Shown here in pieces: positions 50,944 to 58,175 of a stretch of DNA of 64,000 nt. The translations under genes and the position numbers were made by a program. Origin of the DNA: Arthrobacter liuii (GTDB lineage: Bacteria > Actinomycetota > Actinomycetes > Actinomycetales > Micrococcaceae); assembly GCF_014639275.1 (NCBI RefSeq), contig NZ_BMFW01000005.1, positions 1 to 64,000 on the forward strand. Reading direction: 5' to 3'. The stretch's first letter is position 1, and each line of letters opens with the position of its first letter. The notes under the pieces were generated by a model. That model saw only the letters and a program-made list of their open reading frames with translations. It was not told the DNA's origin and did not search any database.

Positions 50944-51476
50944 TTGATCAGCCCCGGAGCGACGTGCCCTAGTATGCGCATTGGCTCCATGCTCATCAGG
51001 TTCCAACACAAAAGGGCCGACGGGTGAGACGCTGCAACCTGACGACGGTTAGGGCGTAGAACGCCAAATTTCACTCGACCCTGGATGAATACAATGTCGC
51101 ACCCAGTAGCTGCTGCCTTCTGGAATATCCGAGTGTCGGTGTGCGCCGGAATTAATAACACGACCCGGCTTCCCGCATCTGCTGCTTGCATACAGCGCTC
51201 GACCCAGCGTTCCCTCGCTTTACCGTAGGGAGGATTGACGAATATGGTCTGGGCATCCCAAGGCATTTCAGCGCCATCAAGGGGGGGCGCGTAAAACCTT
51301 TCAGCGCGCACGGGGTTGTCTGGGTCAGTACAGGGGTCTAGTTCTATGGACCCCCCAAGTGCCTCTTTTATCGGGTCGAGGACGTAGGCAGGCGTGAATT
51401 GCGTTTGATTTGGATGCGCCTCGGAACGATAACGAAGTTCATTGTTGAACCTGTGTGCCGCTACAGACCTACTCAT
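50940..51476 (-). CDS. Phage Dam-like N6-adenine DNA methyltransferase
   Basis: 178 residues. ELDPCTDPDNPVRAERFYAP is the short SAM-binding region; DAQTIFVNPPYGKARERWVE carries the NPPYG catalytic motif of the phage N6-adenine methyltransferase family (PF05869-type). Predicted to modify GATC or similar sites, protecting phage DNA from host restriction. No partner nuclease is visible. Flanked by 19-bp direct repeats. Confidence 0.85.
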   Translation of the reverse strand: MSRSVAAHRFNNELRYRSEAHPNQTQFTPAYVLDPIKEALGGSIELDPCTDPDNPVRAERFYAPPLDGAEMPWDAQTIFVNPPYGKARERWVERCMQAADAGSRVVLLIPAHTDTRIFQKAAATGCDIVFIQGRVKFGVLRPNRRQVAASHPSALLCWNLMSMEPMRILGHVAPGLIK

Positions 51477-51658
51477 GGGTTCTCCCTTAGTCGATACGCA
51501 ATCCGTTTAAATAAGCCGGCGTGGTGCCACACCCGAAAGCCGGTGCCTTCTTCCTCCTTGGCCCATATCTGCCGGCATTCTGGGCATCGCCACGTAGAGT
51601 TCTGCCCGGCATTGGAACCGACCATGCATCTGCATTGGGACTCAGGGACCGTCCTCAC
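51473..51658 (-). CDS. Zinc-ribbon 61-residue protein upstream of methyltransferase
   Basis: GTG 51658. MRTVPESQCRCMVGSNAGQ, then RCPECRQIWAKEEEGTGF. Shares its first seven residues with the 50776-50943 product. Confidence 0.55.
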   Translation of the reverse strand: MRTVPESQCRCMVGSNAGQNSTWRCPECRQIWAKEEEGTGFRVWHHAGLFKRIAYRLRENP

Positions 51659-51948
51659 GACGCGGGAATGCTGACTGTTCCTGAGATGGAACCGTCGGCC
51701 GCCATGTCCTCATAGGTCACGTCGTAATAGGTCACGTCGTATGGTCCGGAGGCGTCTGTGGCTTTGTGTAGCTGCTGCCCGGCGATGGTGCTGGCGATGT
51801 CCAGTGCCGCGTCGCGTCCTACCAGTGCGATGGTTTCGGCGGTAGCGCGGAAACCATAGGAGCGTGCTTCATGGATGGGTGTTGTGGAGGTGGTCATGAC
51901 GGTGTCGCTGCCGAACATTTTGAATTGGTGCTGCGTGGGGTTGCTCAT
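51655..51948 (-). CDS. Hypothetical 97-residue protein, paralogue of 53835-54077
   Basis: From ATG 51948. ALVGRDAALDIASTIAGQQL and YEDMAADGSISGTVSIPAS match GREAALDVVRHNVAAQLM and the end of the 53835 product. No function known. The start is only 7 nt from a TAGAAT box. Confidence 0.58.
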   Translation of the reverse strand: MSNPTQHQFKMFGSDTVMTTSTTPIHEARSYGFRATAETIALVGRDAALDIASTIAGQQLHKATDASGPYDVTYYDVTYEDMAADGSISGTVSIPAS

Positions 51949-51955
51949 ACCACAT

Positions 51956-51961
51956 ATTCTA
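51956..51961 (-). promoter_or_regulatory. Possible leaderless -10 element
   Basis: TAGAAT on the minus strand lies 7 nt before ATG 51948, like the arrangement before the integrase. No clear -35. Confidence 0.4.
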
Positions 51962-52000
51962 TCAGTGCCGACACGCGTTATTGGTGTTACGGGCACTTTT

Positions 52001-52198
52001 TTAGTGCCCGCCCGTATCATCCAAACCGAGCAGATCGGACGCCTGGGTGTTGGGTCTTTTCACGGTGCGCGGCGGGACTGGTTTCGGGAGCCCTTCGCGG
52101 AGTGTGTGGACGAGCTCGGCTTTGTCAAACCTCCCGTTCCCCCATTGCACGTCGATGAGTTGGATCGCTTTCAGGATCGCCATCTCAGCCTCAGTCAT
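52001..52198 (-). CDS. Hypothetical 65-residue protein
   Basis: MTEAEMAILKAIQLIDVQWG. Overlaps upstream gene by ATGA. Not recognised. Confidence 0.5.
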   Translation of the reverse strand: MTEAEMAILKAIQLIDVQWGNGRFDKAELVHTLREGLPKPVPPRTVKRPNTQASDLLGLDDTGGH

Positions 52199-52380
52199 CG
52201 CGCTCTCCTCACAGCATCAGCTATCGGCCTTGCCCTGCTTACCCACCAGTCGCGGGTTTCCTGATCCACAAGCGGCCACACGGACGCATCAACGCCGGGG
52301 TGCTCGATCAGGTACAGGGCGCGGCCGGCGTCCACGTACGGGTCACGGCGGTAGTTCGTGGGCTGCACGCTGCGGCTCAT
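52195..52380 (-). CDS. Hypothetical 61-residue protein
   Basis: From ATG 52380. RDPYVDAGRALYLIEHPGVD then DQETRDWWVSRARPIADAVR. Not recognised. Confidence 0.5.
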   Translation of the reverse strand: MSRSVQPTNYRRDPYVDAGRALYLIEHPGVDASVWPLVDQETRDWWVSRARPIADAVRRAR

Positions 52381-52511
52381 GGCTGATCTTCGCTGACTTT
52401 GCTGAGCCGGTGGGAGATGGCTTCCACCGTGCGCTTCGTCGCCATGGGTCCGCAGTCGGGGCACCCAAGGCAGTCAGCACATTCGCCCACACGCGGGTCC
52501 GGGGCTGTCAC
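52377..52511 (-). CDS. 44-residue zinc-binding microprotein
   Basis: From GTG 52511 (GTGA overlap). CADCLGCPDCGPM: three Cys pairs suggest zinc. Not recognised. Confidence 0.5.
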   Translation of the reverse strand: MTAPDPRVGECADCLGCPDCGPMATKRTVEAISHRLSKVSEDQP

Positions 52512-52696
52512 GCGAGTCCCAGCCTTGCCGCGATCATTTCGCGCAGTTCGGGCGTAGGCTGTCCGCCTGCTGCCCATGCGATGAGGTTGGCGGTGCGCTG
52601 CTCATAGGCAAGGGCGAGGGTCGCCGCAGCTTCAGGGCTGTTCCGTCGATCCCCGAGCGCATCCAGCGCGTACTGAAAGTGGTCATTCCCGTTCAT
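52508..52696 (-). CDS. Hypothetical 62-residue helical protein
   Basis: From ATG 52696. MNGNDHFQYALDALGDRRNS then ATLALAYEQRTANLIAWAAG. Not recognised. Confidence 0.5.
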   Translation of the reverse strand: MNGNDHFQYALDALGDRRNSPEAAATLALAYEQRTANLIAWAAGGQPTPELREMIAARLGLA

Positions 52697-52836
52697 ATCC
52701 GGCCGCCCTTGGCATAGTCGATGAAGCAGGTACTCGAACAAAAGTCGAGCTTCGTGCCGTCGTTCTCGGTGGACGTGATCTTGATGTCGCCGCTGATGGC
52801 TTCGTCGCAGAAGTCGCAGACGAGTTTCGTGCTCAT
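52693..52836 (-). CDS. 47-residue zinc-finger microprotein
   Basis: MSTKLVCDFCDEAISGDIKI and FCSSTCFIDYAKGG: C-x2-C ... C-x3-C. Coupled to 52696 by ATGA. Confidence 0.55.
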   Translation of the reverse strand: MSTKLVCDFCDEAISGDIKITSTENDGTKLDFCSSTCFIDYAKGGRI

Positions 52837-52918
52837 GGTGTTTTCCTAGGCTTTATGGGTTGGTGGACTTGGAGGCGACCGAAGTACTCGATACGGGTAG
52901 GGGACGGGGACGCGTCGG

Positions 52919-53698
52919 TCACGACGCGGCCCCGAATATGTCTAAGACCTCTTGGCTCATGCGTTTGGCGATCATTTCGCAGTACGCCTCTGACTTCTCG
53001 ATTCCGATGGATTTCACGCCCGCGTCTTTGGCGGCTCGTAGCGTGGTCCCGGAGCCGGCGAACGGGTCCAGAATAAGTTTCGGCGCGGTGGTCTCGATGG
53101 CGAGCGCAGGGATGCCGATGGGGAAGGGGGCCGGGTGCTTATTGTCTGAGTCCTGGTTGATCCGCCAAACGTCCCCGGCGCCCGCCGCGCCCTTGGACTT
53201 CAGCCTGAACTTCTCCTTTGCCAGAACCATGATCCATTCATGGGTTGGGACATAGGCGGTGGGGTTGTAGTTCATCCCTCCAGCACGAGCCCAGATGATG
53301 ATCTGCCTCATCGGTAGGTTCGGGTTCAGTTCCAGCGGGAGCCATACCTGGGTGCCTGCGAGGCGCGGCTTGTGGTTGTAGTAGATCGCACCCTTGTCAG
53401 ATAGCGAGCCCCAGCAGGCGTTGAGTATGGAGTGCTGCCATTCGACGTACTCCGTCCACGGCATAGAGTCTTCGTGATCGGTGTATGCGATCCCACCCTT
53501 GCCATCGGAGCCGGACCACTTTCCGCCGCCGCCTTTTGATTGGCCGTTAGTCCAATGCCCAAGGGGTTCCCAGGGCATTACCTTCAGGTTGTAAGGCGGG
53601 GACGTAACGATGAGATCGACGCCAGAGATGGAGGGAAGGACATCCAGCGAGTCGCCGTGGTATAGCGTCACCGACTCGTCTTGGTAGTAGACGCTCAT
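52919..53698 (-). CDS. DNA methyltransferase, TSPPYN (beta-class) type
   Basis: 259 residues. Catalytic TSPPYN near residue 34 precedes the SAM-binding LDPFAGSGTTLRAAKDAG at about 213-230, the permuted beta-class order. It may make N6-methyladenine or N4-methylcytosine. No restriction endonuclease lies near it, so it is an orphan methyltransferase, probably anti-restriction. The end of the gene is 80 bp from the next coding region, a stretch with no feature. Confidence 0.85.
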   Translation of the reverse strand: MSVYYQDESVTLYHGDSLDVLPSISGVDLIVTSPPYNLKVMPWEPLGHWTNGQSKGGGGKWSGSDGKGGIAYTDHEDSMPWTEYVEWQHSILNACWGSLSDKGAIYYNHKPRLAGTQVWLPLELNPNLPMRQIIIWARAGGMNYNPTAYVPTHEWIMVLAKEKFRLKSKGAAGAGDVWRINQDSDNKHPAPFPIGIPALAIETTAPKLILDPFAGSGTTLRAAKDAGVKSIGIEKSEAYCEMIAKRMSQEVLDIFGAAS

Positions 53699-53832
53699 TT
53701 GCCGGTCTCCTTGGTGGTGAGGATGCTTTCCCGGAGTGCCGGGTCCATGGTGCGGAGCTTCTGAATGAGGCGGGTATCCGTGGCGGGCAGGCCGAACGTC
53801 TCAGTGCCGGCGGTTCTGACGGGAGGGAACAT
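53695..53832 (-). CDS. Hypothetical 45-residue protein
   Basis: MFPPVRTAGTETFGLPATDT. Overlaps the methyltransferase by ATGA. Not recognised. Confidence 0.48.
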   Translation of the reverse strand: MFPPVRTAGTETFGLPATDTRLIQKLRTMDPALRESILTTKETGK

Positions 53833-53834
53833 TG

Positions 53835-54077
53835 CTACTCCTCGATTTCCAGTGAGCCGGTCACGAGGATCGATTGTTCGCTACTCTCGTCTACCCATTC
53901 AATGCGCAGATCGATGACAGCTTCCGGGCTGGTGAGGCCGGATGACATCGCCGTTCCCGATTCCTTGGCCATAAGTTGCGCCGCGACATTGTGACGGACC
54001 ACATCGAGGGCTGCTTCGCGGCCGATGATGTCGATGACATCCTTCGTTGCGCTTCCGGAAAATCTGATGGTTGCCAT
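53835..54077 (-). CDS. Hypothetical 80-residue protein, paralogue of 51655-51948
   Basis: From ATG 54077 with GGAG upstream. ATIRFSGSATKDVIDIIGRE and the acidic end ILVTGSLEIEE. A possible extended -10 (TGC-GATACT) is at 54024 region on the upstream side (54124-54129). First gene after an intergenic gap of 120 bp. Confidence 0.55.
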   Translation of the reverse strand: MATIRFSGSATKDVIDIIGREAALDVVRHNVAAQLMAKESGTAMSSGLTSPEAVIDLRIEWVDESSEQSILVTGSLEIEE

Positions 54078-54200
54078 TGCTACTCCTAAAAACTGGTGTC
54101 GGTGGCGTGTGTTGCGTGTTTCAAGTATCGCAGAACAGTGGACAGATGGATAGGGTTTGCACGGCGTGTCGCGGGCGTGTCGCATGGGGTTAGTGCTGAC

Positions 54201-54560
54201 CTACATGCGAACGATCCTCAACAAGACGGCTGGTTCACCTTTACCCCCATGCCGCATATCCGGCCCCACCACATGCACATGATCGTCATCCACCAACAAC
54301 CCCGAATCCACCACGCCATCCAGGACCGCCTTCACAGTCGGCCACAGATTGTTCGGGTCATACCTCCCAGCCCTCGCCTTCGTGAACCACGCGGTAACGT
54401 GCACGGGCCCATCGAACGGCTCCCAATCCGGCCCCACGGACAACAGCCCGGCCGCCCGCCACTGCTTCGTGAGCTTCGCCTCCGCCTGCCGGTGAAGCCT
54501 CTGGTTGGAGTTGATCCACCCGCACGGGGCGGGGATCGTGAACTGGACTGTCCTGGTCAT
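54201..54560 (-). CDS. rusA: RusA-like Holliday-junction resolvase
   Basis: 119 residues. INSNQRLHRQAEAKLTKQWR and RYDPNNLWPTVKAVLDGVVD with VDDDHVHVVG fit the RusA family, whose acidic residues bind metal. Cuts Holliday junctions produced by phage recombination. Fits with RecT, exonuclease and SSB in the same operon. Confidence 0.83.
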   Translation of the reverse strand: MTRTVQFTIPAPCGWINSNQRLHRQAEAKLTKQWRAAGLLSVGPDWEPFDGPVHVTAWFTKARAGRYDPNNLWPTVKAVLDGVVDSGLLVDDDHVHVVGPDMRHGGKGEPAVLLRIVRM

Positions 54561-54671
54561 GTGGTGCTCCTGCTGTTTGGTCTTCGTGCTGAAAGTACGT
54601 TCTTTGGGTGCTGCTTACCGTCTGAAATCGATCAGAATGGGTTGGACGGGTTCGCGCCCGTCCAGAAATTT

Positions 54672-55106
54672 CTAGGGCCTTAGATCGGCTTCTAGCCGTT
54701 CCGCCAGTGAGACTTCGAGTGCGTCCGCGATCCCGGTTGGCGGCTCCCAATGCTTCCCGACATGCGACTCGGGTCTTAGCCCCGCCTTCACGTCCGCCCA
54801 GCAGGACCGGCATGTGCCGCCATCCTGGCCTACATGGTCGGGGCACGCTTCCGGTTTAGGGAGCCTTGGTTTCGCCTTCGCCGGCCAGTGGGTCTGAATC
54901 TGGTAGATCCTGCCCGGAGTCTGGGTGTCGGGGTCAAGCGCTGCAGTGACGGCCGCGGAGAGGACTTCCCCGAATGCCGCCGGGTGGTCTGCGTTGCGTT
55001 CCAGGACCTTCCGCGTCCCGTCGATGCCCCATGCGGGTCTGATCTCGTGGAGTACGTGGGCGATCATGGTGGCCTGCTTCTCGGTGATCAAAACTTTTCC
55101 TTTCAT
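54672..55106 (-). CDS. Hypothetical 144-residue protein with zinc-like CxxC
   Basis: From ATG 55106. ITEKQATMIAHVLHEIRPAW and CPDHVGQDGGTCRSCW suggest zinc binding. Directly downstream of the 55.2-kb control region, hence its first target. Not recognised. Downstream gap 54561-54671 holds only a small hairpin. Confidence 0.55.
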   Translation of the reverse strand: MKGKVLITEKQATMIAHVLHEIRPAWGIDGTRKVLERNADHPAAFGEVLSAAVTAALDPDTQTPGRIYQIQTHWPAKAKPRLPKPEACPDHVGQDGGTCRSCWADVKAGLRPESHVGKHWEPPTGIADALEVSLAERLEADLRP

Positions 55107-55202
55107 CCATCCAGCCGTTGCGGTCGCCTCGCGTTACTTAGGTGACGATTGGATGGAACTTTTTCATCCCTGTTTTAAAAGCTTTTGAAGATAAAAGGTT
55201 GG

Positions 55203-55222
55203 TTACTCACCTAGGTGAGTAA
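55203..55222. promoter_or_regulatory. 20-bp perfect palindrome with surrounding TAGGTGA heptamers
   Basis: TTACTCACCTAGGTGAGTAA is its own reverse complement. TAGGTGA also occurs at 55139-55145, 55212-55218 and 55232-55238, and TCACCTA at 55207-55213. Four half-sites in 100 bp of an AT-richer intergenic region (55107-55302) suggest a repressor or initiator binding cluster. Confidence 0.68.
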
Positions 55223-55248
55223 AGGCTTTTATAGGTGATAGGTAACAG

Positions 55249-55306
55249 AGCTATGGGTTTGCTATTGATTCGCTATAGCATTTGCTATCCGTTTTGCTAT
55301 GCCTAT
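55249..55306. repeat. Iteron-like array of GCTAT (minus strand ATAGC) repeats
   Basis: GCTAT starts at 55250, 55261, 55272, 55284 and 55296, i.e. 11, 11, 12 and 12 bp apart, about one helical turn. It lies just after the stop of the replication-initiator-like gene. On the minus strand four copies read ATAGC(A/G)AA. Candidate binding sites for the initiator and so for a phage origin. Confidence 0.6.
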
Positions 55307-55716
55307 GCCGCCGCGCAGTGCTCGCAGTCTGGTTCCTTGATGCCGCGGTTCTCATGCCACCGAATATGCAGCCCGTATGTGGCGGAGTCCTTTTTATCCT
55401 TGGAGCGCTTCTCAATCTCTTCCCGTGACCACTGGTGTTCCAGGTAGTCGTGGATGTAGTAGCGCCCGTCGGGCTGCAACTCCAGAACGGGGCCCGAACC
55501 TGCAATGAGTTCGGTGGTGAGTTCCTTGAAGATCTTGGGGCCCCGCTCTTTTGCTTTCGCCGCGGACACGAGGCCGTCGGATCGGTGCCTGTTGCACCAG
55601 CCGGTGAGGCGCAGCCAGTGGACTTTCGCGGTGTCCGACATGGCCTCGATTTTCGGGTGATCCATCGCGTCGTCATGCACGGCAATGTAGGATCTACCGT
55701 CCTTCTTTCGTGTCAT
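55303..55716 (-). CDS. Replication-initiator-like (replisome organiser) protein
   Basis: 137 residues. KDGRSYIAVHDDAMDHPKIE and VHWLRLTGWCNRHRSDGLVS plus YYIHDYLEHQWSREEIEKRS are like actinophage replication initiation proteins (DnaD/organiser-type winged helix). Acts probably by binding iterons next to it and loading a helicase. C-terminal Cys/His (DCEHC) may bind zinc. Confidence 0.68.
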   Translation of the reverse strand: MTRKKDGRSYIAVHDDAMDHPKIEAMSDTAKVHWLRLTGWCNRHRSDGLVSAAKAKERGPKIFKELTTELIAGSGPVLELQPDGRYYIHDYLEHQWSREEIEKRSKDKKDSATYGLHIRWHENRGIKEPDCEHCAAA

Positions 55717-55722
55717 CGCCCG

Positions 55723-56628
55723 TCAGAAGTTCCCGTCAGCGACTTGGAAGACGGTCAGGCCGATGGCGCGCCACATTTGGACTACCTGATTTCTGTCATC
55801 AAAAACTCCGGCGACGTTGTAGCGGCCGCGGATGTGGATGTTGAACAGTTCGTGCTTGACGGTTGAGTCTTTGCGCTTGTCGCCCAGCGGGCGCATGTGG
55901 AGTTCGTCGGCGTAGAGGCCGTGATCTTTGAGCCATCGGGCCGTAACATAGCGGTGCTGTTCGTCGCGGCCGGACATGTAGATCACGCGGTGGTAGTTCT
56001 GCAGCTTGTGAATGACGTCAACGACCTTCCGATTGGGCGTGTCGAGGTGGGCCTTGGACCCGTCATAGATATCGCGGTCGCCTTTGATGGCGACGGTCCC
56101 GTCGATGTCCACGAGGTAGACGGCTTCGAGGCTGGGCGTCGGCTCCCATGGCTGCCACTCTTCGCTGGCGGGGGCGTCCGCGGCGGGGTGGGGGAGCTTG
56201 CCTTTGGCGATGTACTTGGCGTGCATGGTTTCGATGACGCCGTCCGGGACGCGGGCGTCTTCGGGGCGGGCGGCGTTGCGTTCGAGGCAGGTGGAGAGCG
56301 GGACGTTGGTCAGGTCCTTGACGGTGAACTCTGCCCCGGTGACGGCTGCGAGGGTTGCCCATTGGCGGGCTGTGCGCTGGCGGAGGTTGGTGTCGTCCAC
56401 GACGACGTCGAGGCCGCTGTGGAGGAAGGTCCGGACGAGATCCGCCGCCGTTTTGGTGATGGTCGCTTCGGTGTCCTGCGTGGCGGATTGGGCGTTGATG
56501 TGGATCATGCGGCGGAGGGAGTCGCGGTTGACTCTCCTGCGCGTGGCGGGGGATTCGGTGACCCACTGTTCCGCCCAGGTGGTTTTTCCAGACCCGGGCA
56601 GGCCGCGGGTGATGACAAGTTCAGGCAT
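55723..56628 (-). CDS. Polynucleotide 5'-kinase/3'-phosphatase
   Basis: 301 residues from ATG 56628. N-terminal P-loop GLPGSGKTT (9-17) with VNRDSLRRMIH, C-terminal HAD phosphatase DIDGTVAIKGDRD, the same order as phage T4 Pnkp. Heals RNA ends (5'-OH to phosphate; removes 2',3'-cyclic or 3'-phosphate) before ligation. Overlaps the next RNA ligase gene by 8 bp, supporting a shared role. Confidence 0.9.
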   Translation of the reverse strand: MPELVITRGLPGSGKTTWAEQWVTESPATRRRVNRDSLRRMIHINAQSATQDTEATITKTAADLVRTFLHSGLDVVVDDTNLRQRTARQWATLAAVTGAEFTVKDLTNVPLSTCLERNAARPEDARVPDGVIETMHAKYIAKGKLPHPAADAPASEEWQPWEPTPSLEAVYLVDIDGTVAIKGDRDIYDGSKAHLDTPNRKVVDVIHKLQNYHRVIYMSGRDEQHRYVTARWLKDHGLYADELHMRPLGDKRKDSTVKHELFNIHIRGRYNVAGVFDDRNQVVQMWRAIGLTVFQVADGNF

Positions 56629-57682
56629 TGGTGAGGTCCTTCGTTTCGTAGGTGGGATAGACCTGTTTCCATGCCCAGTCGCTAATGTCGCGGCCGTCGA
56701 GGAGTTGGAAGAGTGCAGGCCGGGCGGAGGGGTAGCTGGCGGTGGCGATTGCGTATTCTTTGCGCTCGAAGCCTTCGGGGAGGGAGTCCAGGATTGCGCT
56801 GTGGGCTGCGTGGGCGCCGGCGACGTGGGCGTCAAAGCTGTCCTCAAGGCTGGTGGCGACGTCGGTTGCCCAGCGGTGGAACTCGTCGGGCAGGCCGTCG
56901 ATGAGCAGGTCGAGGGTTTTGCCGGTGGAGAGCTGTTCCCAGATGGTGCGTTCGTTCCAGCCGGTGACGATCCGGTGAAGCGCGACGTAGTCGTCTTGCT
57001 TGATCTTGACCCTGACGTCGGACGTGCGGAAGTGGACGACGTAGCCTTCGGCGTTCTTGCGTAGGGGTGCGGTGAGGGCTTCGGCGTATGTGTTGAACGG
57101 GAAGACGTCGGCGCGGTCGCCGGGCCATTCGAGGTCCCATGGAGTGAGTGTTGCGCCGGTTTCGATGTTCACGCCGCCGAGCAGGATGAGCCCTTCGTAG
57201 TCGCCGTAGTCGAGGACGATCCGGTTGGAGGGGTAGACGATTTCGAAGAGTGCAGTGATGCCTGCGGGGGGTTCCCAGTCTGGGTACTGTGCGAGCATCG
57301 CGGCCGCCTTGACTGCCTGTTCGCTGGTGAATGAGCCGCGGGTGGCTACGGCGAGCCCTTCGGAGGTGGGGTAGATGATGCCGAGGGAGCCGTCCAGCTT
57401 GTCGGTGACGGTGACAGGCTCGTTAGGGGAGAAGGGCTGGCTTGCGGATTCGCCGTGATTGAAGAATTTCGGGAAGGGGCGGGCGATGATGTCGCCGGTT
57501 TCGCGGTTGATGATGAGGCCGCGGCATGCGCGGGTGACGGGGTTCCATGCCTTCTGGAACTGGGCGAGTTCGGTGTAGTTGAAGAGCCGGAGCGGTTCGG
57601 TCGGGTGGTCGTTGACGCGGACGCGCTTGGCGTCGATCTCTTCCTGGAGTGCTTCGGCGCTGAAAAGGTCTGTGATTCTCAT
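56621..57682 (-). CDS. T4 Rnl1-like RNA ligase
   Basis: 353 residues from ATG 57682. Nucleotidyltransferase motif I DKLDGSLGI (Lys in KLDG), GYVVHF motif IV and VKIKQDDYV motif V. N-terminal FNYTELAQFQKAWNPVTRAC RG resembles Rnl1. Seals the ends healed by Pnkp; together they repair tRNAs broken by host anticodon nucleases. Ends 8 bp inside the kinase gene. Confidence 0.88.
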   Translation of the reverse strand: MRITDLFSAEALQEEIDAKRVRVNDHPTEPLRLFNYTELAQFQKAWNPVTRACRGLIINRETGDIIARPFPKFFNHGESASQPFSPNEPVTVTDKLDGSLGIIYPTSEGLAVATRGSFTSEQAVKAAAMLAQYPDWEPPAGITALFEIVYPSNRIVLDYGDYEGLILLGGVNIETGATLTPWDLEWPGDRADVFPFNTYAEALTAPLRKNAEGYVVHFRTSDVRVKIKQDDYVALHRIVTGWNERTIWEQLSTGKTLDLLIDGLPDEFHRWATDVATSLEDSFDAHVAGAHAAHSAILDSLPEGFERKEYAIATASYPSARPALFQLLDGRDISDWAWKQVYPTYETKDLTNA

Positions 57683-57891
57683 GCGGTTCTCCTGATGGCG
57701 TGGTTGGTTTTGCGGGTGAGGAATCCGATGGACCCTGCTTCGCGGTAGGTCCAGCCTTGGCCGGGGAAGTTTTTGCGGAGGGTTTCGCGGGCGAGTCCGG
57801 TGGTGCGGTGGACTTCGGTTTGGGATGCGCCGTCGGCGAAGAGTTCTGCGGAGCGGTTGAGTTCGGCCTGCGTGGCGGGGGACTTCCTCAT
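57679..57891 (-). CDS. HTH protein of the RNA-repair operon
   Basis: 70 residues from ATG 57891. ELFADGASQTEVHRTTGLAR looks like a helix-turn-helix. ATGA overlap with the ligase gene. Possibly its regulator. Confidence 0.55.
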   Translation of the reverse strand: MRKSPATQAELNRSAELFADGASQTEVHRTTGLARETLRKNFPGQGWTYREAGSIGFLTRKTNHAIRRTA

Positions 57892-58175
57892 GACGCTCTC
57901 CTGTCGTGGTTGGGGAGGGTGGCTGCCATCCATGCGTTGAGGGCGACTTTGAGTTCCCCGGCGGCGTCCTGGACTTGGATTTCGATGGCGTCGAGGTTGC
58001 GGCGGGTGGCTTGGATGTCGCCGCGGTGCCGGATGGCGTCGGAGTGTTCGCGTTGTGCGCGGCGGTGGCGGGTGTCCCAGGCGTCTTTGATGGCGCGGGC
58101 TTCGTCGTACCGGTTGCGGAGGATCTGCGCTTCCGTGATGGGGACCCTCCTGACCGGGAGCTTCGTGACACTCAT
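57888..58175 (-). CDS. Hypothetical coiled-coil 95-residue protein
   Basis: MSVTKLPVRRVPITEAQILR then RHRRAQREHSDAIRHRGDI. ATGA overlap to HTH gene. Not recognised. Confidence 0.52.
   Translation of the reverse strand: MSVTKLPVRRVPITEAQILRNRYDEARAIKDAWDTRHRRAQREHSDAIRHRGDIQATRRNLDAIEIQVQDAAGELKVALNAWMAATLPNHDRRAS

Noticed and set aside
54644..54663. T-arm-like GGACGGG-TTCGCG-CCCGTCC hairpin after the 54672 gene
   Set aside because: No other tRNA arms nearby and no U-run; perhaps only a weak 3' hairpin.
55249..55306. CRISPR-like repeat array
   Set aside because: Repeats are 5-7 bp at 11-12 bp spacing without spacers; these are iteron-like, and no CRISPR array or cas gene was found in the window.
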